A DNA stretch of 64,000 bases, from the NCBI GenBank assembly GCA_023853785.1, contig JAJIRX010000195.1:62001-126000 (forward strand), given 5' to 3'. Under the pieces are notes generated by a model, which worked only from the letters and a program-made list of their open reading frames with translations, was not told where the DNA came from and made no database searches. Shown one piece after another: positions 13,108 to 24,137 of the stretch (its first letter is position 1; each line of letters opens with the position of its first letter). Made by a program: the position numbers and the translations under genes. The DNA comes from Psilocybe azurescens (Eukaryota; Basidiomycota; Agaricomycetes; Agaricales; Agrocybaceae).

Positions 13108-16100
13108 AATAAATTGCCTTGAAGAGCAATGTGAACAATGTCCAGCAAGGCAGATTTTTACAGTGCCCAAGTGGGCCTGCAGCTTATATACAAATGGAAA
13201 CGGGAAATCCGAAGCAGAAGTGAGCGGGAATCGATCCAATCGGCCAGCTATTACCTCCTCGTGTACCTTTGGTTAATAAATTGATTAGGCTCACACACGA
13301 TAGAGTTGAAGTGCCTGTTCCGTCTGCTCGAAAGGAGAACTTTGCTGGGTTTACAACTTTGTACGAGTATATGATGAATGGGTCGCGTTCGAAAATTTCG
13401 GACTTCTTGGAGGTACTGCCAAAATAAACAAGTGCGGACAGTTCGGCCGTAGCCTTCGAGCTTAACTTAGACTTTATGCTAAAGCTCCTCTCCCCTTCTC
13501 TGAATTTTAGGAAAAACTAAATGTACGTTATAGATAAGCTCCACCGGTGGGCAGGAAAATTCTATTAGTACCGGTCTGCATTATCTCTCGAATGACAGAT
13601 GATTATAAGGGCATGCTGCCGTGATGACATTTTTCTCAACTTGCCGATAGCGTTTAGTCTTACTTACCAAAGCCTGTTCAACGGCAGATATATCCGATTA
13701 AGACAGGTTACAGGAAACAGGCGTGCCTATTCAGCGTTAACTTTTGTAGGCATGAAACTGAAAGAAGTGTTCGAATACCAAAGGCCGAGCTTCACCATGA
13801 CGTTCGCAGGCATTCTTTCGATACTGAAAACGATGTGGCATATCTTGTGTGGGTACCGAGCTTGCGTAGTATCCGATTTATAACAGAAAGTGATAGATTG
13901 CACATGGACAATATCAAGCTGCATGGAAGGAAATGCCACATATTGGAGGGCAAACAATGTCTTCCGACCGCTCCGTGGTCATTGCATGCTCCTCGTCCTG
14001 AAGTGTACATTGCTTTGAAATATATTCAATGCTCACCACAGACGGACAAAATGACATCACAATACATTACCATGGATGTAGCCTACGAACTCGACGCAGT
14101 GAGATATATCTTCTTGTGTGTAATCGGGTAATACCCCATTTACATGTGGCTAGTGTATGCCCACAGGAACAAGTGCGATCTCCAGTCCACTCTGGAGACT
14201 CTGGAGGCATAGCAACGTAAAGCATCAAACATCCTTGTTGCGCCTCGAAAGTACCAAGAACTGCCACATAATCATACAACCCGCGCTTTGCACTTTCTGA
14301 AAGGCCGAGATAGGAACCAAACGACTACCATAAAGGCAGCAAGAAGACGGAGAAGGTTCCTTATTTGCACCGCGATGGGTGAATCAAGTCGACCCGAGCG
14401 GAACGAGAAGCACATACATTCCGGGAACTCCACAGATTCTAGGTCAGAATCAACGTCAATGGGATTACTAAGTTCCATGTGTACCTAAGCCAAGGATTAT
14501 GGTGAGTGTACAACGGCATATAAAATTCCTGCATTATTCATCAAAATATCTCAAATACGGTGCTGATTCCAGAATTTCGGTGCCACTAACATTCTTGGGA
14601 TGTAGATGAAAAGTTGGGGCAGAGACATCCAGGTGCTGATACGATACAGAGGAGTCACCATATAAGGCGTGTGCCAGAAATACACGAGCGATAACGGGCA
14701 ACAAAATAACAAAGACATCACTCCTTGAGAACAGTGCTTCTCGTCCTTATTGAGAAGTAGTAGTATGAGATGCGACCTATAGACAGAGGGACTAGTGTCA
14801 CCTCTATAGTGGATAGATGAGCGGTTGTGATCGCCTCGCCTGCAAGGAGATTTCTGCCCTGAACAATCATTTTGAGAGTTGTGGCTGAGCATGTCAATGT
14901 ATTGCACTATTCACCTCAGAGTAATAAAGGACGCCCGCGGTGCGAATTCTCTCGCCAGTGGAGAACTGATACTCTCAGTTAGGGCCAACTTAGTCTGGAA
15001 GTGCGGGTAATCCTCTAAAAGAGACGATTCAGAACGTATTGAGCACTAACCTTCATTCTAATGCTCTGGAACTCACCGAAAGTTCCATATATCAACTACT
15101 AGTAGCGGAACAGTGCAGAACATAAGCCATAATTGAGATGACAGCGGGTGGTCAACGTCTGACTTCCAGAAAAAAGTATATTCTCCATTATCTTGCTCGC
15201 ACACAAGTATCATGCCAAATGCCACATAGATATGACAAGTGATGAGTAGCACCGGTCATTTGACCACATCAGTGAGACTTTGAACGCACAGTTCTGACAC
15301 AATTCTTTCTGCTGAGGCAAAACCTCTGTAGTGAAATTCCGAGGACGGAAGAGCGTGTAGAAGTGATAAAAGCTTTGCTCATCTGGCGCAAGCTTTGAAA
15401 TCACCAACTGTGGGATTATCGGCGTATATTTACCGAAACGGACTTTGCCGTGTACATATTCTTTTTTTGTGTCCCTGTTGCATCTGCATCCTACTTACGA
15501 TAACCACCAATGTCGCACAGATTCGCAGTGAGCTGAAGTATATTTTGTCTCAATATTTTTCAATGATGCGGTTATGTACTGAACTAACTTGAAGAACAGG
15601 ATTTATATATTCGATGACAATTCAGCTTATATTCTATCCATAAAACTTTGATCTCTCGTACATTCGAGTCCAGAAGACGCGACAGATTTCTTCATTCCAA
15701 AGTTTGTTTTTGTTCGCGGCTCGAATCTTCTACGAATTCTCCTTGAAATTATTCCGCTTTATCCGCCTTGTGATCAAGCTGTTACTGTTCACGGCAAATA
15801 ATGTAGCTCTTGGGGAATTATAAGCGTCCCTTTTGATATCGTTCGGCAGTTTCTTCAGCACCCAGATATCAGATACATATGTATTATTATGAGCGGCCGT
15901 TCCTACCTGCCACTATTGGCTCTCCATGGAAGCAGAATTGATACTGTGCGATGGTCTTATGACACGTCAGTTCAAACTTATGTATATAAAGAGTAACAGA
16001 ATAGGATCGATCTCGGCATGGTGAGTGGTCCTTTCTCTTCATTTCTTTCGGTGGGGGAATTTGGGGTAATATGTGCTAATTTTGGACTACGCTTGGCGTC

Positions 16101-16600
16101 AATGTGCCAAGATCTGAATCTAAATTTAGCGCAGCTACTATCTAATGACGGTGACCTGTTATTCTGAAGCCAGAAGATTTAGTGAACGAGTGCCAGTTAT
16201 AATGAGAAGAACACACAAATACATAATTCCGTTACAATTCTAATATTAAGCAAAACACTCAATGACATAGAATATTAAGAGTACTGGTCTTGTAAAGCCG
16301 CTTCTTTTGCGAAGGAATTCAGACATTCGAAGGGCCCGTGTGACTGTTAAATAAACACAGAAAGGTGTGCTATTCTTATTTCAAGCTTGCTTCTCGACCC
16401 TCGTGACACTCTCATGCTGTCAGGTGGAATCGATTTGAATTAAAGATCGAAGGCGCCAAGAACATTTTACAGACACTAATACAACACTGCTATTCCGAAG
16501 TGGCCCCCAAACGACTCTTACATTGAAGCGAGAGCCATCGAATACTGCTTTTCATTCGAGGTTTTGCAATAATTTCGGGATTTCCAGAGGTCCAAAGGTG
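13108..16600. other. 3.5 kb gene-free stretch upstream of the cellulase
   Basis: No open frame here has a recognisable motif, and the short frames lie on both strands in roughly equal number. I see no terminal repeats or target duplications. The right part is presumably promoter of the GH7 gene. A GTGGGG near 16052 fits the SYGGRG consensus bound by CreA/Mig1-type carbon catabolite repressors, but such hexamers are common. The left edge is the 5' flank of the MFS gene. Confidence 0.45.
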
Positions 16601-16606
16601 TATAAA
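16601..16606 (+). promoter_or_regulatory. TATA box of the GH7 gene
   Basis: TATAAA lies 53 bp upstream of the ATG at 16654, in the context GGTGTATAAAGCTTGC. The spacing suits a highly expressed, inducible fungal gene with a short 5' leader. Confidence 0.6.
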
Positions 16607-16653
16607 GCTTGCTGCAATGTATTACGACCTCCAGCAACAAACGAAAATTTGCA

Positions 16654-18095
16654 ATGTTCTCCAAAGTCGCTCTCTACGCTTTCGCTCTCATCTCTGTGGT
16701 ACATGGTCAGCTAGTTGGCACATACCAGACAGAGACCCACCCTTCGATGAGCTGGCAAAAATGTACCAAGAGCGGGTGCACAACGACTGCCGGTAGCGTC
16801 GTCCTCGATTCCAATTGGCGATGGGTCCACAGCAAGAGTGGATACACCAACTGCTATACAGGAAACACCTGGAACACCACTGCTTGTCCCGACAACAAGT
16901 CCTGTGCTGCGAATTGCGCCCTCGACGGTGCCGACTACTCCGGAACATACGGCATCACGACTAGCGGCAATGCATTGACGCTGAAGTTCGTCACCAACAA
17001 TAGCAACGGCAAGAATATCGGATCCCGAGTGTACCTCATGGCTAGCGACACTAAATACCAAATGTTCAAGGTCCTCAACCAGGAGTTCACTTTCGACGTC
17101 GATGTTTCGAAGCTACCCTGTGGCCTGAACGGAGCTCTCTATTTCTCGGCCATGGACGAGGACGGTGGAATGGCAAGGTTCTCCACTAATAAGGCCGGCG
17201 CCAAATACGGAACTGGGTATTGCGACTCACAGTGTCCAAGAGATATCAAGTTTATCAATGGAGAGGTAAGCTTTAACTCTTCTTCTATTTTGCCACGTGG
17301 TCTTATGACTGATTTATGAACCCAAAGGCCAACGCTGAAGGATGGCAGGCTTCTGCAAACGATGCCAACGCTGGAACGGGCAACTATGGCACCTGCTGCA
17401 ATGAAATGGACGTCTGGGAAGCCAATTCCATTTCTGCTGCCTACACCCCACATCCATGCGACGGGACACAGGCATCGCGCTGCAGTGGCACCGCATGCGG
17501 AGGAGACTCGAACCGATACGCCAGTATTTGTGACCCCGATGGCTGCGACTTCAATTCCTTCCGTATGGGCGACAAGTCCTTCTACGGTCCAGGCTTGAAG
17601 GTCAATACCAACTCGAAATTCACTGTGGTCACCCAGTTCATCACCGACTCCGGGACAGCCTCTGGCACGCTCAAAGAAATTCGTCGCCTCTACGTCCAAA
17701 ACGGCAAAGTCATCCAGAACTCTAAAGTCAGCGTCCCTGGAATGTCTTCCAGCTACGACTCCGTCACCCAGCAATTCTGTACCGACGCCAAAACCGCGTT
17801 TGGAGACACTGATAGCTTCAGCAAACATGGCGGCTTGGCAGGTATCTCGAAGTCGATGGCTACGGGCATGGTTCTCGTGCTCAGTGTTTGGGACGACCAC
17901 AGTGCTAATATGCTTTGGCTGGACAGCAACTATCCCACTACCTCCGACGCAACCAAGGCCGGTGTCGCTCGGGGTACTTGTGCGACTTCATCCGGAAAGC
18001 CCACGGACGTCGAAGCATCTGCAGCCAACTCTCAGGTCATCTATTCGAACATCAAGTTCGGAGACATTGGAACGACCTACACCGGTACAGCGTAA
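16654..18095 (+). CDS. GH7 cellobiohydrolase, secreted, no CBM1
   Basis: Glycoside hydrolase family 7, a retaining cellobiohydrolase that runs along cellulose chains and releases cellobiose outside the cell. Two exons: 16654-17265 and 17328-18095, with a 62-nt intron (GTAAGC to CCAAAG), give 459 residues. Residues 1-18 form a signal peptide cut before [12 protein letters not shown], the usual mature N-terminus. Exon 2 opens with NAEGW and contains [13 protein letters not shown], the GH7 E-x-D-x-x-E signature (E230 nucleophile, D232, E235 acid/base by my count). Cys residues are numerous, as expected for the disulfide-rich fold. The chain ends about 20 residues after the catalytic domain at TTYTGTA, with no Ser/Thr linker and no CBM1. 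Coding frame is unbroken. GC-rich third positions suggest high expression. Confidence 0.96.
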
Positions 18096-18593
18096 CGGTG
18101 AAAAGCCTTTCTCAATATAATTCTTCAAAGAATCTTGGTGACATCTCCAGGTTAGCTTGTGCACTGATACGTATGTACATTGTAAGCCCATAATCACAAA
18201 TAGCAAAAAGTTACATGCCGGATGTGTGCTTCAACCTTGAAAACAACAGAAGGTAGTACAAATCAAGAGTTTCGCTGTTAAGCATCTGAAGCTAATCTCC
18301 TGACCAGCAACGAGCCAAAAAATCACAAGCTCGTAACAGCGATTGAACCTGATGACTTGCATCATGGTATATGCTTCGAGGTGTTGTTGGTATTAGAAAT
18401 ATAGTCCAACTGTGATCCGGGGAATGGGCTTTCCTATTATTGTTTGACACTTTTTCAAAGCAAGCGTTCGGCCCCTCGTTGTGAGTGCATCCTGACTTCC
18501 ATTTGTGGTCGTAAATCTGGATGACATCAATATCAACTGAAAGCGCGGATATTAATGCGAATATTGGATACTATTACAAGCCAAACTATGCGT
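18096..18593. other. intergenic between convergent genes
   Basis: Shared 3' flank of the GH7 gene and the Spo7-like gene, which converge here. No coding sequence or repeat is visible. Confidence 0.5.
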
Positions 18594-19775
18594 CTAAGAC
18601 TGATTTCCTGTTTGGCTGACGACGCTCTTCTCTAGGACCGCAGTCCTCATGTCGGCTTCCGCCATAGAATCACGGTCTCTCCGCAATCCCTTCTCTCTAG
18701 GGGGTGATACACGCCGCATGGGAGATCCACTTCGGTCTCGCTGTTTCATCACAATGCCTCCACTTCCCAGACTACTCGGGGTCGTTGGCGGGGTACCACT
18801 TCTTGAGACCCTTCCTCGAGAGGAAGCATTGGAAGCAGTCCGGGATGGTGGTAACGGTCCAGGATTCGCACCAGCCGATGCAGGAATTGGTGTCCGCTCC
18901 CAAAACATTAACTTCCCGTACCATGTTTTCCGTCGCTCGGCGTACTCCTTCTCCTCGCGACGTCTCTCAAACGTGCTGCGGTAACGTTCGTACGAGTCAC
19001 GGAAGTTCTTATCGACTCGACTCGAGAAGATTAATTCTCCACGAGGATTTGTGGCTGGGGGTATAGTGTGTATAGGTCTTGTCGTAGACGGAGATCTTGC
19101 CCGATTTACAGGAGTTGGAGACGATGATCGGGAGGAGGTAACGGAAACGGTGGCGGCGGGCTCGTCAGGACGAGGAAAGAAGAAGGTTAGGGGTTCCAAT
19201 AGAATTTCGAGCGCAAGGGGGTTTGCGGACGTTCAAGAACATATTAAACGAACGAAGGGCACGATTAGCGTGAGGGACATATCTTTTGGGTGTGAGTTTG
19301 TCGTAACGCTGTGATTAAGTGCAATGCTCACTTATTTGCATATGCAATCTTCTCGGAATACATCCCGCTGGCGAAGAACAGCACGAGTGTAGTGACACTC
19401 ACGAAGAGAAGGCCACTGGAAAAGTACGGATGCACTGTGACATCAGTGTCTGGCGTATATATGTCTGGCAAAAGACGTTGCAATATGATCCTCAAAGGTA
19501 TCGAAAGAATGGATATATGAGGTGGTAAGACCACTTCGCATAACAGAAATGCTATGACTGCGAGAAGTTGAAATAGGAATACTGAAAGAAAAGTTCGCAA
19601 GACCCAACGTGTTAGAAGACAAGTCCGACTTACGCTGATACCGCGCTTTGCGGCGTTGAAGGTTGGCTGCATTTGTTTTGAGCCTTTCTTCGAAGAGCAG
19701 AAGATCTCTATATGTTGCACTATCATTCGGGGGACCAAATGAACCTTTCGAAGCAAAGTTTGAACGAGGGGGCAT
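18594..19775 (-). CDS. Spo7/NEP1-R1-like regulatory subunit of the nuclear envelope lipin phosphatase
   Basis: Spo7-family protein. In yeast, Spo7 with Nem1 dephosphorylates the lipin Pah1 at the nuclear envelope/ER. The start at 19775 (MPPRSNFASKG) is followed by TYRDLLLFEERLKTNAANLQ, the Spo7 N-terminal helix. After an intron comes a hydrophobic pair, FLFQLLAVIAFLLCEVVLPP and SSGLLFVSVTTLVLFFASGM, with EKIAYANK leading into the next exon, which reads YVPHANRALRSFNMFLNVRK. The C-terminal tail is Ser/Pro/Arg-rich, with NPRGELIFSSRVDKNFR and a coiled ERRREEKEYAERRK. The tail is in another frame from the RALRSFNM exon, separated at the G5 run 19217-19221 (plus strand); removing one base joins them. 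I read this as an indel, probably a sequence error. An upstream frame reading into the first exon from about 20240 belongs to the next gene. Confidence 0.7.
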
Positions 19776-19974
19776 GAGGTGTTTGGTGGAACGAGTAGAA
19801 GAGCATTCGCACCCGGAACAACCACCAATATGCGATGCCGACTCGATAAAACACGCCAAAACAAGACAAGATAAGATAAGATTCAGCATCATCTCCGGGC
19901 CCGATTTCAACCAAACTTCAACAACCCTTCTCCTCCACCAAAACATGCCCAAAACACGCCTAGTCAGTTGAGCC

Positions 19975-20610
19975 TCATGGCAACCGTTTGCATCCCTCTT
20001 TTTCATTCTTGGACCACCACTCCATCTGAATCTCATAGTATCGAATGGAGATGAACCCGGACACATTGACAGGTAGGTCAATATTTTCAATCTTACAACG
20101 CGTAGGAGGTTCCAAACTAACAATTTTACGTAGGTACGACATCCAGATGACTTCTTCACCGTAATTTGGGTTCTGAGTCCTTGTAGTAGACTCACGATCT
20201 CCGTATATGCCTCGCCGAACATCCATTGGTAGTCATCATCCAAGCTTTGCGTCTACTGGAAATATGGGAAGAACCGACCCAATTTCCTGCATTGGAAAAG
20301 ATAACAATAGGCCACGTCAGCACACGTGTATTTTCTGATAGTGTCATATTTATCCATCTAATAGACATGCCTGAAGCCACCCAGTCTGTGTTGAACGCTA
20401 CCCACACGATTTGTAAGTCCGTAGAAAGATCAGCCAAATTTCACCTTTATCAAAAATATCTTCAGCTTCTTTGCACTGTGCGTAGTTCCATTTAATAACC
20501 TTTGAATCGGGTTCAAATGCGCCATCGTTCACCAACGACCAGCCACCTCGCCGCCAAAATTCGATTTTCGTAAGCCCGCTGCTTAATGTCGTCGTTGAGC
20601 TGCTTAACAT
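19975..20610 (-). CDS. hypothetical multi-exon protein
   Basis: A minus-strand gene is suggested by three pieces that look coding. Around 20610-20440 is KIEFWRRGGWSLVNDGAF with a following acidic stretch. Around 20400-20330 is NTDWVASGMSIRWINMT. Around 20220-19975 is NPNYGEEVIWMSYLRKIV through NVSGFISIRYYEIQMEWW to a TGA. A donor after GATAAAG (GTGAAA) and an acceptor before CGTTCAACAC join the first two in frame. The join to the last piece is unclear. No family is recognised. Aromatic-rich beta-like text and the absence of a signal peptide are all that can be seen. It lies 200 bp upstream of the Spo7-like gene on the same strand. Confidence 0.4.
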
Positions 20611-20741
20611 TTTACACTTTAGTCAAGAAATTGTTAGGCAACTACGTGAACCCTACCTCAAAACTTGGCTGTAGGAAATTCTGCTCTAAAATTCAAACCA
20701 ACAAGTTTGCTTTTGTCTTATTGATAATTCTATATCGACAG

Positions 20742-21415
20742 ATGAACTTCCAGAAACCGTCAAAGCTGTCAGAGAAGGTTGGCAGTGGACATGCCAAAGC
20801 GGCGCCGTTGTTGTAAGAGATATGAGCGTCACTATATATATTAAGGCACTCATATATCAGTACTACACAGTCAGGTCTTTTAGCAGCTGTCGCGGCCCAG
20901 CTCCTGGTGTTCTTCAAGCCGGACTCAAGTTTTGATCCAAATATTAACACGCAAGGTGGTGCAAGAGGTTTCCTTCTAGGAGCATGCTACGCCGCTCTTT
21001 TCCTTAACATAAGTGCAACGATTAGCTCATTTATACTCATCGACAACTTGGGTGAAATTGGGTTTAGAGCTTCATGCCGGACAGAAGAGCTTGAAGGGCG
21101 GACCAGAAATGTCGGCCAGCATGTGACAAATCAAGACAAGCTGCTCATCGACTTCGGAGCGAGTTGTATGTGGAAAGTAATGCTCTATCATTGCGAGTGC
21201 CCCCAAACACTATTTTTCGCATTCCTACGGACTAATGTATCGGAAAAGCAGGGTTGTTGACATTCTACTCTGGGATCCTGGCGCTTATCATTGCGGTCTT
21301 GACATATGTCATGATGCAGGAATCACTCGCGTTGAAGATCGTGATGGGGTTGATTGTCGGGTTCACACTCATTCCTACCACAATTTTCATTTTCGTTCGC
21401 CCATTTTTCGACTGA
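20742..21415 (+). CDS. four-helix integral membrane protein of unknown function
   Basis: Small polytopic membrane protein with four predicted helices. The first exon from 20742 reads MNFQKPSKLSEKVGSGHAKA. An intron near 20812-20870 leads to a hydrophobic stretch LLAAVAAQLLVFFKPD. Then come ARGFLLGACYAALFLNISAT, an amphipathic loop, and after a final intron LLTFYSGILALIIAVLTYVM and IVGFTLIPTTIFIFVR, ending FFD at TGA 21413-21415. Similar short proteins are widespread in Agaricomycetes without known function. The last intron (21193-21251) works best with a GC donor, GCGAGT, joining CAT-T to GG-TTG so that the text reads YHWLLTFYSG. The first exon junction is out of phase with a plain GTAAGA donor, so either a donor at GTTGGC or a small indel must be assumed. 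Confidence 0.55.
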
Positions 21416-21748
21416 GGGTTTGATCAGAAGAATGAGAAGCAGAGTTGGGGCCCTGCGAGGCCATGCCATTTATAACAATCGAGGACAGGACTGTTTGTTT
21501 TTAGTTTCTAGTAAGAATTTCAGAGTCTTCGAAGGAGAAAGGATAGTACGCAGGAAAAAAAAGAAGGGATTTGAGCATCGAGATCAACATCAAGAGGGAG
21601 AAACACATGGTAGGGATTGAATCGTAGAAAAAATAAAAGCTTTTGGAGCTTTCAAAAGTGAAGACGAATACAGCGATGAGGGAATAGAAAAAATAATTGA
21701 CGACAAACTAGCTTTGTCAATGTTCCGCACTACCACAGTCGCAGGCGC
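21416..21748. other. short intergenic stretch between convergent genes
   Basis: AT-rich 3' flank shared by the four-helix protein and the phosphatase-like gene. No gene or repeat is seen. Confidence 0.5.
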
Positions 21749-22657
21749 TTATTTCTTTAGGCTTGTCTTCCAACAATACGGGAGGAAATTCGTCGCTTCT
21801 TCTGGCTCCTTTTGGAGGAGTTCCTGACGGACCTGAGGGAACGCCTGAAAGACCCTGGTGCCTGGCCATCCAGCCCTGCACATCCTTGCGAAGTAATACT
21901 GGTAACTTTATGTTTAACAATGGCGGTAAGAAGATCGAAGCTGTCAATGAGATTGAAGCGATTAATATTATAGTCGAAAGATGAAAATAATTGCGTACTG
22001 AGGTGTGTCGTCATCATCGTCATCGTCATCGTTATCACCTTCGGTGCTATCGTCAATGTCCAAGTTTTCGAACAGACTGTCCAAATCAAGGATGTCCTGT
22101 GTTAGATTTTAATAAGAAAAGTTATGAAACTGGTGCGTAAAATCATGATCACTAACCCAGACGACTAGAATAGATTGAGTGCTGGTCTTCGCAAATTTTT
22201 GAGGAGATCAGATACACAGTCGTCATCTGATTCCTCACCCGCACCACTAGATTAGCATTGAGAATTTTTTATTAATGACAACGGTCTGATATCGTTTACC
22301 ATGTAGTAGTAACATTTAGGCCGAGAGCCTGTGCGGTAGGAGTGACAGTCCGGATGGTCTCAGCACACAGACCGGAGTCTTTATCGAAAGGACAAGCCAC
22401 AATGAGACCAATATCCAATGGCGCTAGAAGCTATACGATATGATCAGTTCAGCATACTATGATACGACCTCAGAGTGTGCACTTACAGGAGGAAGGCAGT
22501 TTTCAGCCCTCTGCAGTCCGACTGGGGTCAGTCCAGGCAACTCCAACGACGGAGTCTCAGCGTTAGAGATGATGTAGACGGTGTTATTGGGTGAAGCAGC
22601 TGCAGCAAAGCTAGCAACACAGGCCAGGGCAAATAAAAGAGAGATGTTTAGAGCCAT
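21749..22657 (-). CDS. secreted histidine-phosphatase-like protein, copy 1
   Basis: Member of a basidiomycete secreted family that resembles the phosphoglycerate-mutase/histidine-phosphatase fold. The start at 22657 gives a signal peptide (MALNISLLFALACVASFAAA), then NTVYIISNAETPSLELPG and LTPVGLQRAENCLPP. In active enzymes the first strand ends R-H-G or R-H-A; here it is S-N-A, so both the Arg and the phosphate-accepting His are absent. Later exons read LDIGLIVACPFDKDSGLC, then DDDCVSDLL, then a strand QSILVVW and an Asp-rich loop coded by repeated GAT/GAC (near 22010-22040), ending CWKTSLKK at TAA 21749-21751. The frame between DLL and the QSILVVW exon slips by one base at the T5 run 22196-22200 (plus strand). 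A paralogue without a break lies at 40001-41050. Confidence 0.6.
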
Positions 22658-24137
22658 GATGGTCTAGGTTAATTGACGAGTGCCTGGGCGAAGGTTAAAC
22701 AGAGTTCCTGAAGGCAGTGAAGCACAAAAACTCTTGGAGGAAATGGCATGCCAGGACCAGCTACATTATATAGAGAATAAATATTTCTCACATGCGGAAC
22801 CAAGAACCAGACGCAGGCTATTGAGCGCCGACTTGAAGCCATTTCGTCAGCTATAGGAACACGATTTTTGATGACCACCACCAAGCGAACGGCCAGCCGC
22901 ATAAGAGATGACAAGCGAGGGATGTAAAGACAGGATATACTTAGAATACAGGTATACGCGTTTATGCGTTCCTCCTTTTGCGTAAGAGCGAGTCGTGATA
23001 TCATGTGTGCCCGGTGAAAATCGGCGTTAAGACGGTATCGGAGAAAAAGGCATGCATAACAGTAACAAAAAAGTTAGTCCGCATTTCCTTGGCATCTGTA
23101 TCAGGTACCTCCCGGGCCATTCGAGTCTTTAAAGAAAATTCAAGATTTTCGTTGGCACGACTTGTTCTCTTCCTAGTTATGGAGTATATGAGAGAGCTCT
23201 CAGTTGTGGTAGTGATAACGGGCAGAGTCGCTAGAACGAATACGCTAAGTCCGAGGAATGCCCAGCTACCACAGAAGTCCTGCATGAAAGCAACATGGAT
23301 GTGAGTAAGAAGACCATTCACCTGCTTTCCCTTTCTCTCAGGCGGTCTCATAATCTTGAGAATTTCAAGTAAGCATGTCAGCCCAGGAAGGATGCCTAAT
23401 ACTTGTAAGCCAGCTTAATGCCACGCATAGAAGGTCGGGGAGTCGTGAGTGAGTGGCCATGACTTCCATAGTTGCATTCCGTATCAGCGGGCTGAGATTT
23501 ACTATCGGAGAAGGGACGAGATATACCGCACAACTGTATGCATCTAATGCGACCCCCATGCAGTTATTTTGGTTCAAAACACCAGCATATCAAAAAAAAA
23601 AGTAGTAGCCAGTGGAGGTTAAGCACGCTGTCAGCATAGTAGCAAACTCGATTGACAATTGTTGGAGTCTGCCAGTGAAACCCCGCGATGAAGAGCGAGG
23701 TCTTTTAGTAAAGCCCGCTGGGTCTAGATTAATCCCCCACCAGGATGCAGAATAGCTACTTCAGAGGAGACTGCCAGCACATGCGAAAGAGAAAGTAAGG
23801 GGAATGACTAACGCAAGAATGCAGTGGGAAAGGAAGTGAAGAGTCTAGGGAAGATGGCGCCGGATTAAACTCAAGTTGAACCAAACAATCAGTAACAAAG
23901 GCATCAAAGTCTCAAATCGAAAACCTCCTCAGGACGTTGCTGCTACAAGCAAAACAGCCCACAATTGTAGTGTGCTTCGTATATACTTCAGTTACAAATT
24001 ATCACAACATTGGAATAAAAAATTATCAAGATCAGGAATAAATGTCGATATCAAGGAACTATAGCGTCCGTCGTGTCCACGATATCGGTCTACGCATCAA
24101 TGTAGGAGATAGAAGTACAGAGCGGTTGAAAGAACAT
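22658..24137. other. no recognised gene; possible membrane-protein remnant
   Basis: A minus-strand frame at 23351-23001 includes a hydrophobic helix, GSWAFLGLSVFVLATLPVIT, followed by a Ser/Arg-rich segment. Another minus frame at 23004-22669 is unremarkable. I could not splice them into a protein of known type. This may be a decayed membrane-protein gene. The stretch 23580-24137 shows nothing. Confidence 0.3.

Noticed and set aside
17139..17900. 253-codon open frame antisense to the GH7 gene
   Set aside because: It exists because of the GC-rich codon use of the cellulase on the other strand. No motif, no splice partner and no independent support.
19443..20243. 266-codon minus-strand frame linking the unassigned gene to the Spo7-like protein
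   Set aside because: The Spo7-like gene has a good ATG at 19775 and the upstream gene ends at a TGA at 19975 in another frame. The read-through is accidental.
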